A DNA stretch of 54,913 nt from Bacillota bacterium (GCA_023415835.1 JAEZJK010000062.1:1-54913); one strand, 5' to 3'; numbered from the stretch's first letter, positions 1 to 9,569 are shown. The notes: generated by a model not told the origin, from the sequence alone. Numbers and translations: made by a program.

Positions 1-30
1 TTCATGCTTGCTCCGAACATGCCCAGAAGG

Positions 31-121
31 ACTGTCCACTTTAGACCGGAATCGGTGTCCAGTTTCAGCCGGAATTAGTGTCCACTTTCGGCCGGAATCA
101 CTGTCCAGTTTGCGCCGAAAT
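31..121. repeat. Four tandem degenerate 23-bp repeats, likely IS21-type element end
   Basis: Four consecutive units of about 23 bp start at 31, 54, 77 and 100. All carry the core TGTCCA(C/G)TTT followed by a variable dinucleotide and GCCGGAAT or a close variant; the last unit decays after about 118. Iterated terminal repeats of this kind are typical of IS21-family ends, so I infer a partial insertion sequence whose body lies left of the window. No transposase is visible, so the family assignment and the orientation of the end are tentative. Confidence 0.6.
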
Positions 122-1544
122 ATGCAATATACCTTCTAAAATATTTGATGTTAATAATGCAGTTAGAATTTTAACTGGTTTTCCAAATTCTTATTTTAAT
201 GGAGAAAATGCACCATGGAAAGGAATTTCTTGTCTTGAAAAACACTTTAAGCAAGATTCAATTTATTCTAATTTTAAAGCAATAGAGGATGGGAAGTTTG
301 GGAATTATACAGACTGGATTAGAAGTTTGTCAAATGACTGGGCTGATTTGTTGATCAAAGCATTAAAAGAGGAATATAAACGTATTGTTGTGGAACTACA
401 GACTTATGAATTATATGATCAGTTTATTAATATAGAAATGCCTTTGAAATGGGAATTCTCAAAGGTTGGTATTCAAGGGATCCAAATTGATCCAGATAAG
501 TTAAAATTAAAATATTATACACTTGATAAGGAGTATTATAAAGCAGTAAAGACTCTAGAAATTGATTTTGGATATAAAATAGATAACTATTCAAATAATA
601 TCAGTTATGAAGATATTAGTGAATATGTTAAAGAATTGAATCAAGCAGACTTTTCTTTTAAATACTTTTGGGAATCAGTAGAATTAATGCAAGAAACCTT
701 TCCATTTTTAAAATATTTGCTGATAGAACATCGCAATAGATTTGATATCAATGAATTACTTAGAATTTGGAGTTCGCTATCTGATTTTATGAAAATGAGT
801 TATGATATTTTTGGGACTGTATCGGGACGAATTCTGGTCAATAGGCCTGGAATCCAATACTTGAAAAAAACCTCTAGGGATATTTTTAAACCGCAATCCG
901 GATATGAATTTGTTTATGCTGATTATGCACAATTTGAACCGGGAATTCTAGCAGCAGTATCTGGTGATAAATCATTGATTGAAATTTATAATGCTGGTGA
1001 TGTCTATCTGGGTTTATCTTCTGTAATTGGTAGAGAGTGTACACGTAAAATTGCAAAAGAATTATTTTTGTCATTTATTTATGGTATGAGTATGGAAAAT
1101 ATAAAAGCTAGGATAGTTAGGAACTTTAATGAAAAAGCAGGAGAACTTGCTGATACTTTTTTAAATCAATTTGCTCAAGTGTATGAGTGGAAAAAACAAG
1201 TTGTTGAAGATGTTAAGAGAACAGGCATAGCAAAAGGGATGTTTCAATATGTAAGAAGAATTCCCAATGGAGATACAGAAAAAGATATTGCACGTTGGGC
1301 ACCAAACCATATCATTCAATCAACTGCATCTGGAATATTCAAAAAGGCTTTAATAAATATTGTCAAACAAGTTGAAGATTGTAGATTACTTGTACCGATG
1401 CATGATGCAATCCTAATAGAATGCCCATTTGAAAAGGTGAGTGAAACTCAAAAATCTATTGAAAGAATAATGATAGATTCTTTTCAAGAATCTTGTATTG
1501 GAGTAAAAGCAAAAATAGTATTTGATTCATTTTATGAAAATTAA
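78..1544 (+). CDS. Family A DNA polymerase, 5'-truncated
   Basis: The polymerase core of a DNA polymerase I-like enzyme. Motif A is D282-Y-A-Q-F-E287, motif B holds R..AK327 with Y335-G, and motif C is H442-D443. The region around residues 105-135 (LYDQFINIEMPL, then a GIQ motif) matches the usual entry into the polymerase domain. A 5'-3' exonuclease domain is absent and no intact proofreading domain is recognisable. The first 14 or so codons, including the GTG start, lie inside the repeats of the insertion-element end, so this is very probably the surviving 3' part of a longer gene. Base composition is clearly AT-richer than the chromosomal genes further on. It is co-directional with the Wadjet genes and ends 50 bp before jetA. 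Motif A has P-G where most Pol I enzymes have L-R. Whether it is expressed is unknown. Confidence 0.8.
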   Translation: MSTFGRNHCPVCAEICNIPSKIFDVNNAVRILTGFPNSYFNGENAPWKGISCLEKHFKQDSIYSNFKAIEDGKFGNYTDWIRSLSNDWADLLIKALKEEYKRIVVELQTYELYDQFINIEMPLKWEFSKVGIQGIQIDPDKLKLKYYTLDKEYYKAVKTLEIDFGYKIDNYSNNISYEDISEYVKELNQADFSFKYFWESVELMQETFPFLKYLLIEHRNRFDINELLRIWSSLSDFMKMSYDIFGTVSGRILVNRPGIQYLKKTSRDIFKPQSGYEFVYADYAQFEPGILAAVSGDKSLIEIYNAGDVYLGLSSVIGRECTRKIAKELFLSFIYGMSMENIKARIVRNFNEKAGELADTFLNQFAQVYEWKKQVVEDVKRTGIAKGMFQYVRRIPNGDTEKDIARWAPNHIIQSTASGIFKKALINIVKQVEDCRLLVPMHDAILIECPFEKVSETQKSIERIMIDSFQESCIGVKAKIVFDSFYEN

Positions 1545-1594
1545 ACCATTGGATTAGTTTATGGTGCAGAGAAAGGTATAAAATTAGGTTTTCA

Positions 1595-3058
1595 ATGAAT
1601 ATAGACCAGTTAAAAGAAATTATCGAATATTCTCCCACTATCCGAATGATCCGGGCTAAAAACGCCCAATTGATTGTATCATTCTTATTTCTTGTCTTTA
1701 AACAAGACAATAAGTTCAGCATAATGGAGGACCAATTACTCGATAAACTCTCAGATTACTTGCGCTACATTGATTTTGTATCCGATGACGAATATGAAAT
1801 TTTACCATCTGACGATTATCAGGATAAAGCCAAAAAATTAATCCAAAAATGGACTGATTATGAATATTTGAGGAATTATCGGGACGAGAATGGTGTTGTT
1901 ATTTACGAGTTGACATCAAGCTCGGAAAAAGCATTGGACTGGCTTTGCTCCTTAGAAAAGAAAGAATTCATTGGAACGGAATCCAAGTTTAAAAGTGTCT
2001 TTAGCAAACTCAAGGAATTAGTGGAATATTCAACTGGTGATACAGGGAAACGCTTATTTGAATTGGAAAAAAAGAAAAAAGAGATTGAAGCTGAAATCCA
2101 GCGGATTAATATCACCGGTAAAGTGGAGGTATTTGACGATTTTCAGATTCGATCCCGAATTAATGAACTAACTCAAACCGCTAAAGAACTTTTATCAGAT
2201 TTTAGAGAGGTCGAGGAGAACTTTAAGAATATCACCCGCCGGATCTATCAACAACACACAGACCCTTACCAAACAAAAGGAGGGATTCTTTCTTTTGCGT
2301 TCAACTCTTTGGATGAATTGAAAGAGAGCGATCAAGGGAAAAGTTTCTATTCCTTTTGGGAATTCTTGATTATTAAATCCCGCCAGGACGAATGGAAAGA
2401 GCTTACGGATAAACTTTTTTACTTGTTAAATGAACGTAATATCAGTTACGACGATGCCTTTTTACGTAAAATGAAGACTTATCTGCATCATTACGCCCAA
2501 CGGGTTTATGAGTCAAATGACCGGATGGCGGAGAAGTTAAGCCGGATTATCATGGAAAACGAGCGCTATGAAAGACGTAAAATCAAGGAAACTATCGGTT
2601 CGATTAAGGAAGCGGTATTGCAAATTGCTAATAAGGAATTGACGCCGGATTTCGGGCTGGTAATTGAAGAATCCCCGGAAGTTAATCTATTTTTAGAAAG
2701 AAAAATAACCTTTGAAAAATCGGATCTTCCCGAGTTTACGACCCAACCTTCGGCAAGTGAAGCTTCAATTACAGATTTGACCGGTTTAGCAAACGTCTAT
2801 AGCCATCATTATGTTGATCGAAAAAAGTTAGAAAAGCGAATATTACATTTTCTATCCAAACAAAGCCAAGTAACACTAAGAGAAATTACCGCCGAATTTC
2901 CCGTTGAAAAAGGGTTGTCGGAAATTATTTGCTACTTTACTATTGCCAAAGATAGATTGGATAAAGCATTAATTAACGGAAAGGATTTTGAGGAAATTGA
3001 CTTTGATTTCGCAAACCAAAAAGCGATTAAGATTCCTCAAATTATTTTTATGAGATGA
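1595..3058 (+). CDS. jetA: Wadjet type I component JetA (DUF3375, MksF-like kleisin)
   Basis: 487 residues, normal for the DUF3375 family. The N-terminus reads SPTIRMIRAKNAQLIVSFL, matching the family's opening winged-helix region, and a charged, probably coiled segment lies at about 150-225. JetA is the kleisin-like subunit that bridges the SMC heads of the JetABC condensin in type I Wadjet systems, which restrict circular plasmids. Its stop overlaps the jetB start in ATGA, so the two are translationally coupled. The product was assigned from family resemblance and from the strictly conserved order JetA-JetB-JetC-JetD. The GC content is moderately low, fitting an acquired defence cassette. 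Confidence 0.9.
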   Translation: MNIDQLKEIIEYSPTIRMIRAKNAQLIVSFLFLVFKQDNKFSIMEDQLLDKLSDYLRYIDFVSDDEYEILPSDDYQDKAKKLIQKWTDYEYLRNYRDENGVVIYELTSSSEKALDWLCSLEKKEFIGTESKFKSVFSKLKELVEYSTGDTGKRLFELEKKKKEIEAEIQRINITGKVEVFDDFQIRSRINELTQTAKELLSDFREVEENFKNITRRIYQQHTDPYQTKGGILSFAFNSLDELKESDQGKSFYSFWEFLIIKSRQDEWKELTDKLFYLLNERNISYDDAFLRKMKTYLHHYAQRVYESNDRMAEKLSRIIMENERYERRKIKETIGSIKEAVLQIANKELTPDFGLVIEESPEVNLFLERKITFEKSDLPEFTTQPSASEASITDLTGLANVYSHHYVDRKKLEKRILHFLSKQSQVTLREITAEFPVEKGLSEIICYFTIAKDRLDKALINGKDFEEIDFDFANQKAIKIPQIIFMR

Positions 3059-3636
3059 ATCAAACATATCAAGTGGAAAAATATGCAAAAGTTGCGGCGC
3101 GTCTTCTTCAGTCAGACATTGATAATGACGATTCGTTATGGGAAGATTTATTATTATATCAAATCCAGTTAACTGAGTACTTTGAGAAAATCGGTTTAAT
3201 TCTTATAGTCGATAAAGAGGAAGGCTTTGCGTTCTTAAAACAGATTGAACTGGATGAGAACGGTTCAACAATTGGTCTGGTACGTAGAACTCCTTTGGGA
3301 TTTGAAGTTTCCGTTATTTGCATTTTGTTACGGGAACTATTAGAAGAACATGACATCGGAGATTCATTATCCAAGAATTTTTTTATCCGGCACCAACTTT
3401 TACGGGAACATGTCGAATTATTCTTCAAGGAAAAAGCAAACCGGATCAAGTTTTTGAAAAATATTGATACCTATATTAATAAATTGGTTGAAATCGGTTT
3501 TTTAAAGATCAAAGAAAATTCAGATACGGTAGATATGCGCTTATATCAAGTAAAACGCATTTTGAAAGCTAAGATATCATTCGAAGAGTTGGAAGAATTC
3601 AAGCAAAGGTTGGAGAATTATGTGGAATCTATTTAG
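3055..3636 (+). CDS. jetB: Wadjet type I component JetB (DUF4194, MksE-like)
   Basis: 193 residues, typical of the small DUF4194 subunit that binds the kleisin as a winged-helix (KITE-like) dimer in MksBEF/JetABC complexes. The protein opens with a helical segment (YAKVAARLLQSD) and carries paired winged-helix-like stretches, including LRREL-type sequence near residue 95. It overlaps jetA by 4 nt and jetC by 17 nt, the compact layout expected of proteins made in fixed ratio. Identification rests on size, sequence type and neighbours; alone it would be hard to name. Confidence 0.88.
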   Translation: MNQTYQVEKYAKVAARLLQSDIDNDDSLWEDLLLYQIQLTEYFEKIGLILIVDKEEGFAFLKQIELDENGSTIGLVRRTPLGFEVSVICILLRELLEEHDIGDSLSKNFFIRHQLLREHVELFFKEKANRIKFLKNIDTYINKLVEIGFLKIKENSDTVDMRLYQVKRILKAKISFEELEEFKQRLENYVESI

Positions 3637-6600
3637 CGCGGAACCGGGAAAAGAAGGTTACAGACTTCAGTATATGGAGGTCTTTAACTGGGGGACGTTT
3701 CATAATAAAATTTACCGGATTCATCCTCAAGGTAATACTTCGCTTTTAACCGGAGCCAATGGTTCAGGTAAAACTACCTGGATTGACGCTTTGTTAACTT
3801 TGATGGTTCCTGAAAAGAAATACCGGTTTTACAATCAGTCTTCAGGCACTGAAAAAAAAGGGGACCGTAATGAGGAAACATATGTACTGGGAAACTATGG
3901 GGATATTCAGGAGGAAGGAAAACTATCCGCCACCGTTCAACAACTTCGGCCTGATAAAAAGAGTGTTTTTGCAATTTTACTTGCCGCCTTTCAGAATGAT
4001 AAAGAAGAATCAGTCACTCTTTTTCAGGCGCGCTGGTTTGTGGATGGGGAATTAAAGCGTGTTTTTGGGATTGCGTATGTTCCACTATCGATTGATACTG
4101 ACTTTACACCATTTGATCCCGTGGGGAATTGGAAAAAGACTCTTGAATTAAAATACCGTCGGGGTGAGAAACGAAATGTTGAATATTTTGATGGACCTCA
4201 AAAATATGCGGAGCGTTTAATCAAAGTTTTTGGGATGAAATCCGAAAAAGCTTTACCGCTTTTTAACCAGACGGTTGGTATTAAAGTACTTGGAAACCTA
4301 GATGATTTTATCAGGACCAATATGTTAGAACAGCATGACACAGAAGAGAATTTTGAAAAATTAAAAGAAAACTTTTGTACTTTGGTAGAAGCACAAAATA
4401 ATATTGAAAAAGCAGAGTTAAAGATTAATTTATTACAACCAATAAAGCAGTTGGATGGTAATATTAACTCTCTAAAAGAAGAAAAATCAAACTATATAAA
4501 TTTAAAGAAAACGTCTAAGTTTTGGTTTGCGGAAAGAAAAAAGGCGTTGTTAATTCAGGAGATTGCTACTCAGGAACAAAATCTTGCTATATTAAAGTCT
4601 AAGATTGAAAAATCAGATCAGGATATTGAAAATAAACGTACCGATGCTCAAGCTCTAAATCTTGCAATACAGAATGATAAAGTTGGACAAAGGATTTCAG
4701 AAATTGAAAAGAATATAAAAAGTCACGAAAAGGAAAGGGATAAACGAAAGCGAGAATATGAAGCTTACAATGAATTTGCAGAAAGTTTAGGATTGCTTAC
4801 AAGCCCCAATGAGTTTCAGTTTTACGAAAATTATCAAAAGTTATCCGAATTGAAAAATGATCTAAATCAACAAGTAAAAGATTTGGATAATTCTATCTTT
4901 GAATTAAAAAAGGAGTATCAGCAACTTCAGGCAGAATTCAAGTATGGCGAAAGAGAGCTTCAAACTCTACGAACACAAACCAATAACATTACCGGGCGTG
5001 TAGCCGAAATCAGAGCCGAGATTAGTGAAAAACTTGGGATTAGTAAAAATGAACTCCCGTTTGTAGGAGAATTAATTCAAGTAAAACCGGAAGAGAAAGA
5101 CTGGGAGTCGGCAATTGAGCGATTATTACATAATTTTGCTCTTCGACTAATCGTTCCGGAACGCTATTATGACCAAGTAAACCAGTATGTTAATCATAAC
5201 AACCTGAAAGGAAGAATTGTATATCATAAATTTCGAAAAGAAGCTTATTTGGATTCAAATTATGACACTACGGAAAAATTGCTCATCAATAAACTTGAAT
5301 TTAATCAAAAAAGTGAATATATCAGCTGGGTGGAAAATCAGATTCAAACTAATTTCGATTATATTTGTACAAATGATCTTGAGGAATTTAAGCAATGCAA
5401 AAAGGCTCTAACTATAGCAGGATTAACAAAAACCGGCGACAGACACGAGAAAGATGATCGACCTAATGTGTTTAACCGAGAAAACTATGTCCTTGGTTGG
5501 GACAACAAAGAAAAGATCCGATGGTGGCTAGAAGAACTTACAAAATTGAAAGATAAACTTAAAATTAGCGAAAATTCCTTAAAATCAGCTGAAAGTTCAA
5601 AACAGTCAAAGGATGCACTGAGGACTAAGATTACTGAGATTAGTAGGTATAAACAATTTGAAGAGATAGATTGGCAAAGCGAAACTGACATTATTACTAA
5701 ATTAATATTAGACAAAAAACAACTTGAGGAAACTAATAATAGGATAAAAGAACTTCAAAATCAGTTGGAGATAGTTAATAAAGCGATTAAAGTGCTAGAT
5801 CAAGAAATCCGGAGTGATTGTAGTAAGAGGGATAGAATTATTGATGATATTGATGGACTAAATAATAAGCGGATTCAAGCTGAAAAATTATTAGCAGAAA
5901 TAGATGAGTCCATTAATCAACAGTATGAATTATTTGAAAGCAAACTAAAAGATTATTTACAAGCAATTCAATTAAATACTATTGACGGTGCGCATGAAAC
6001 CGTCATCGTATATCTCGATCATGAAATTTCAAGTAATGACCAAAAAATTTATAAACTTATCAATGATTTACAAAGACATTTAAATCATTTCAAAAATCCT
6101 AGCAATGAAATTTTGGAACGGTTTAAAGATTGGCGAAATGAAACGTTTCAACTGCCCGAAGAGCCTGAGTATGTAGATGAATACCTACGTTTATTGCAAA
6201 GGTTAGAACAAGAAGATTTGCCAAGTTTTAAAAAACGTTTTGAAGATTATCTTTCTTCCACAATGCTGATTAAAATTGCGGATTTTAAACAATCATTAGA
6301 TGAATGGTCGGAGAACATCGAGGAAAGTATATCTGATTTGAATGATTCTTTAAAAAGGATCAACTTTCGTAATAACCCTGAAACATATATTCAATTGCGG
6401 TTTCATAACCGGACCAATGTGAATGTGAAAGAATTCCGGCAGATGTTAAGCGAAGCATTTCCGGTTGCCGCATCATGGACTTTAAATGATGATTTTGAAA
6501 AGAAGAAGGTACATTTTACTGAAAAAATAATTCCATTTATTAATAAGTTGAGTGATAATCTTAGTTGGCGAAAAGAAGTAATAGATGTTCGAAATTGGAA

Positions 6601-7033
6601 AAATTACTACGCTGAAGAACGCTATCGTGAAAGCGATCAAACTATGAAAACTTATTTAGAGATGGGAAGCCTTTCGGGAGGAGAAAAAGCACAGCTTACT
6701 TATACTATCCTCGGTTCGGCTTTAGCGTATCAATTTGGGATTACGACTAATGGTTTTGAACACCGGTCATTTCGTTTTATTGCTGTGGATGAATCATTTA
6801 GTAATCAGGATGAAGAAAAAGCAACCTATTTGATGGACCTATGTAAACAGTTAAATTTACAACTTCTTGTTGTTACTCCTTCTGATAAAATTCATATTGT
6901 TGAACCATATATTTCTTATGTTCACTATGTTGAACGTATCAACAACAGGGAGTCAGTGCTTTACGATATGCCGATTATGCAATTTCAAGATGAAAGGGAG
7001 AAATGGTTAAACGACCAGAATTTTAAAATATGA
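3620..7033 (+). CDS. jetC: Wadjet type I SMC-like ATPase JetC (MksB-like)
   Basis: 1137 residues, the usual length for JetC. Walker A GANGSGKT is at residues 45-52, the ABC signature LSGGEK at 1018-1023 and Walker B with D1057-E1058 near the C-terminus. Two long charged coiled-coil arms (about 260-470 and 650-930) flank a hinge-like region that begins near residue 478 (FVGELIQVKPEE). This head-arm-hinge-arm-head order is that of a condensin-type ATPase. In Wadjet the JetABC complex extrudes DNA loops and brings small circles to JetD for cleavage. All three ATPase motifs are intact, so the gene looks functional. It overlaps jetB by 17 nt and jetD by 4 nt. Confidence 0.93.
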   Translation: MWNLFSAEPGKEGYRLQYMEVFNWGTFHNKIYRIHPQGNTSLLTGANGSGKTTWIDALLTLMVPEKKYRFYNQSSGTEKKGDRNEETYVLGNYGDIQEEGKLSATVQQLRPDKKSVFAILLAAFQNDKEESVTLFQARWFVDGELKRVFGIAYVPLSIDTDFTPFDPVGNWKKTLELKYRRGEKRNVEYFDGPQKYAERLIKVFGMKSEKALPLFNQTVGIKVLGNLDDFIRTNMLEQHDTEENFEKLKENFCTLVEAQNNIEKAELKINLLQPIKQLDGNINSLKEEKSNYINLKKTSKFWFAERKKALLIQEIATQEQNLAILKSKIEKSDQDIENKRTDAQALNLAIQNDKVGQRISEIEKNIKSHEKERDKRKREYEAYNEFAESLGLLTSPNEFQFYENYQKLSELKNDLNQQVKDLDNSIFELKKEYQQLQAEFKYGERELQTLRTQTNNITGRVAEIRAEISEKLGISKNELPFVGELIQVKPEEKDWESAIERLLHNFALRLIVPERYYDQVNQYVNHNNLKGRIVYHKFRKEAYLDSNYDTTEKLLINKLEFNQKSEYISWVENQIQTNFDYICTNDLEEFKQCKKALTIAGLTKTGDRHEKDDRPNVFNRENYVLGWDNKEKIRWWLEELTKLKDKLKISENSLKSAESSKQSKDALRTKITEISRYKQFEEIDWQSETDIITKLILDKKQLEETNNRIKELQNQLEIVNKAIKVLDQEIRSDCSKRDRIIDDIDGLNNKRIQAEKLLAEIDESINQQYELFESKLKDYLQAIQLNTIDGAHETVIVYLDHEISSNDQKIYKLINDLQRHLNHFKNPSNEILERFKDWRNETFQLPEEPEYVDEYLRLLQRLEQEDLPSFKKRFEDYLSSTMLIKIADFKQSLDEWSENIEESISDLNDSLKRINFRNNPETYIQLRFHNRTNVNVKEFRQMLSEAFPVAASWTLNDDFEKKKVHFTEKIIPFINKLSDNLSWRKEVIDVRNWKNYYAEERYRESDQTMKTYLEMGSLSGGEKAQLTYTILGSALAYQFGITTNGFEHRSFRFIAVDESFSNQDEEKATYLMDLCKQLNLQLLVVTPSDKIHIVEPYISYVHYVERINNRESVLYDMPIMQFQDEREKWLNDQNFKI

Positions 7034-8199
7034 TTACGCCTATAGAGATTAAACAAAAAGCAATTAACAAGTATCCAGCATTTTTGGAAGCATATTTGGA
7101 GGGAGCTGATTTTTTTCCATTAATCATTCCCTCGGATAAAAAACCTTCCTCGATATATCAATCGTTTCTTGCGGAAATTGAACAAATTCTTAACGAATCA
7201 AAAGAGAAACGAGGATTCGGATATACAATTGAGTGGAAAGAAGTTGCCACTCAACGATTTGGCAATCAATCATTGCCAAACCAAATTAAGTTTGAAGATG
7301 AAGCCAATTATTTAAAATTTATCGGCAAAGAAAAAGAGTTCTCAATATTTAAAAACAATGTTGCTAAGATTCTAAATTCATTCCCCCAATTAACAGCTTG
7401 GGTCCGGCAAAGGACATCATCTGTCATTAAAAATGCTGATAAATGGGATGACCTTATTAAGGTTTGCAGTTATTTCATGGATAATCCGCGTCCCAACCTT
7501 TATATCCGCGAGCTGCCCATAAGCGTACATACGAAATTTGTTGAAGAAAATCAAGCTATTGTAAGGGATTTACTTGATAATTTGATTCCCCATTTTATAA
7601 ATAAAGAGGAAAATTTGTTTGAAAGGCGTTTTAATCTAAAATATAACGAACCTTTAATTAGGATATTAATTTTGGACTCATCTATTGCTGAGGCTAAATT
7701 TTCAGGGATATTTGATCTTTTAATTAAACAGTCAGATTTTGAAAATCTAAACCTATCAGTAAAAAATGTTATCATTCTTGAAAATAAGACAAGTTTTAAT
7801 AACATCTATAACTTTCTTACTTTACCTCATTTAAAAAACACCATAGCTATTTTTGGCAAAGGTTTTGGTGTGGGAGTGTTAAAAAATACTTTATGGTTAA
7901 AGCAAGTTAAAATTTATTATTGGGGAGATATAGACGCTCAAGGATTTCAGATCTTATCACAATTGAGATCCTACTTTTCACAAGTTAAGAGTTTAATGAT
8001 GGACTTCGAAACCCTAGATATTTTTGAAAAGGAAAGCGTTGAAGGAACATTAACGAATGTAGATTCTCTTAATAACTTGACTATGGATGAAAAGCAAGTT
8101 TTCAATTATGTTAAAGCTAATAATATAAGGTTGGAACAAGAAAAAATATCCTATCAGTACGCGAAAGATTATATCGGTAGACATGTTTTATATTGTTGA
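7030..8199 (+). CDS. jetD: Wadjet type I nuclease JetD (DUF3322/DUF2220, Toprim-like)
   Basis: 389 residues with an N-terminal DUF3322-like region and a C-terminal DUF2220 Toprim fold. Acidic residues expected for metal binding are present: E251 in ILENK, and D300 and D302 in YYWGDIDAQGF. JetD is the endonuclease subunit that cuts the plasmid trapped by JetABC. The ATGA overlap with jetC places it as the last gene of the operon. A short palindrome at about 8204-8220 follows but has no clean T-tract, so I do not call a terminator. Confidence 0.92.
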   Translation: MITPIEIKQKAINKYPAFLEAYLEGADFFPLIIPSDKKPSSIYQSFLAEIEQILNESKEKRGFGYTIEWKEVATQRFGNQSLPNQIKFEDEANYLKFIGKEKEFSIFKNNVAKILNSFPQLTAWVRQRTSSVIKNADKWDDLIKVCSYFMDNPRPNLYIRELPISVHTKFVEENQAIVRDLLDNLIPHFINKEENLFERRFNLKYNEPLIRILILDSSIAEAKFSGIFDLLIKQSDFENLNLSVKNVIILENKTSFNNIYNFLTLPHLKNTIAIFGKGFGVGVLKNTLWLKQVKIYYWGDIDAQGFQILSQLRSYFSQVKSLMMDFETLDIFEKESVEGTLTNVDSLNNLTMDEKQVFNYVKANNIRLEQEKISYQYAKDYIGRHVLYC

Positions 8200-8256
8200 A
8201 TTCCTCTTTAAATTTAAGAGATTATGATTTTTGTCCAATCGAGGGGTTAACTTCCC

Positions 8257-8913
8257 ATGCCCTACTACGATCACATCGCCAAACAATGGCACAAAGCCAC
8301 CGGCTACAAAGGCGGAACTTTTAAGGAACTTGTCTTAAACGATATTCTCCTTACTAAATTACCAGATATCGAAGACCGTTCCATCCTGGAACTGGGAGCG
8401 GGCAACGGTTATTTCTTACCCATGGTCAGCCGCCATTTCTCCGGCCAGGTACCGTCGGGAATCGTGATTACCGACTATTCCGGCGAACTGCTGGAAATCG
8501 CCGCGAAGCACTTCCGGATTCCGGAGGCGGAATATCAAACGCTGGACATCCGCCGGAGATTTCCTTTCGATGAAGATTCCTTTGATATCATTATCGCTTC
8601 GATGGTCTTCAATGAAATATCTAATAAGGATTTCAAAGCTGCGCTCCAAGAATGTTACCGGGTCTTAACCGGCCGGGGTGTCTGCCTGATCACTGTGACC
8701 CATCCCGACTTCATCTTTAATCTCCAAAAACGAAAACTGCTTAAACTTACCAAAGAACGGGTCTTAACCATGCATGGCTCCGGTAGCCTCCGCTTGCCGG
8801 TGGTAATTAGAACCGTGGAACAATATCGAAAGTATTTGACCGAAGTTGGACTTCAGTATGAAGAGGAGAGCGTCTATCCCACCAAGGAAGTGCTAAATGT
8901 AAGGCGGGGTTGA
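8257..8913 (+). CDS. Class I SAM-dependent methyltransferase
   Basis: 218 residues with a Rossmann-type methyltransferase fold of the Methyltransf_11/25 kind. Motif I is ELGAGNGY at residues 45-52, an acidic ribose-binding position lies in ITDYS at 71-75, and motif IV-like sequence FDIIIASMVFNEI follows near 110. The substrate cannot be told from sequence. The gene is noticeably GC-richer than the Wadjet genes just upstream, which marks the right edge of the low-GC island. It stands alone, with no operon partner within 90 bp on either side. Confidence 0.8.
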   Translation: MPYYDHIAKQWHKATGYKGGTFKELVLNDILLTKLPDIEDRSILELGAGNGYFLPMVSRHFSGQVPSGIVITDYSGELLEIAAKHFRIPEAEYQTLDIRRRFPFDEDSFDIIIASMVFNEISNKDFKAALQECYRVLTGRGVCLITVTHPDFIFNLQKRKLLKLTKERVLTMHGSGSLRLPVVIRTVEQYRKYLTEVGLQYEEESVYPTKEVLNVRRG

Positions 8914-9018
8914 GGAATACGGGACGGGTGCCGGTTGCTTTGGTGTTTAAGTGTAATAGATCATAATCCAGCCATAGGTTTTAATCCGTGGATTGAGTCT
9001 TTATGAGGAGGATTGTTT

Positions 9019-9276
9019 ATGAAACATGGAAATTTCGCTGTTTTAATTTCGATAGTTACGCTTATGTTCTATGTAAGTAATATAAATGTTTATGCTGGTG
9101 AAGAGAACAAAGTAACTATCAAGATTAATAAAGCAAATTATGTCTTTTACGAAGACTCATTGAACTATTATCCTGATTCAAACCAAGTCGATACCGGCAT
9201 TTTAGCCAAGGATGTTACTGTGGTTTTAGGGGGTATGAAACTAACATTTCCAGCTGAAGAGGTAATAAGTATTTAG
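9019..9276 (+). CDS. Small secreted protein, possibly the front part of a decayed repeat protein
   Basis: 85 residues from ATG 9019, chosen because GAGGAGGA at 9005-9012 sits 6 bp ahead of it; a TTG at 9013 would overlap the binding site. Residues 1-27 form a signal peptide (hydrophobic stretch, then VYA-G). The mature part contains NKANYVFYEDS and TGILAKDVTV. The next frame downstream contains similar words (GYIAEDTIINGIKYRF, TFYDS), which suggests that both derive from a longer protein with repeats of this kind. Function unknown. Confidence 0.55.
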   Translation: MKHGNFAVLISIVTLMFYVSNINVYAGEENKVTIKINKANYVFYEDSLNYYPDSNQVDTGILAKDVTVVLGGMKLTFPAEEVISI

Positions 9277-9464
9277 GGAACAGGGAAGCGAAAGAAGGCT
9301 ATATCGCAGAGGATACCATTATTAATGGAATAAAATATAGGTTCAAATATAGGTTCAAACAGTGTTTAACCTTTTATGATTCCCAAATGATTATGCATGA
9401 AGATGATTCCACTGAACTAATTTCGATTATATTTGTACTAAACTCAACCAAAGATAGCGAATGA
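9277..9464 (+). pseudogene. Out-of-frame remnant of repeat-type secreted protein
   Basis: Directly after the stop of the preceding gene, another frame stays open to TGA at 9462-9464 and encodes EGYIAEDTIINGIKYRF, then a duplicated YRFK, then LTFYDSQMI. There is no start codon with a ribosome binding site. A tandem duplication of ATAGGTTCAAAT near 9338-9360 accounts for the repeated YRFK. I read this as the frameshifted tail of the upstream gene or of a neighbouring paralogue. Similar AEDT...TFY words occur in small repetitive proteins of Bacillota. Confidence 0.45.
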
Positions 9465-9569
9465 ATTAATGTGAAGTAAAACGGTTGTTAAATTTTTGGT
9501 ATTATGAAGGTATTTATTGGAATATGTTGAATGAAATGTTAATAACGAAAATTAAGGAGATGAATCAAT

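Noticed and set aside
3620..7033. SbcC/RecN-type repair ATPase
   Set aside because: Length, hinge words and the jetA-jetB-jetD neighbours identify JetC.
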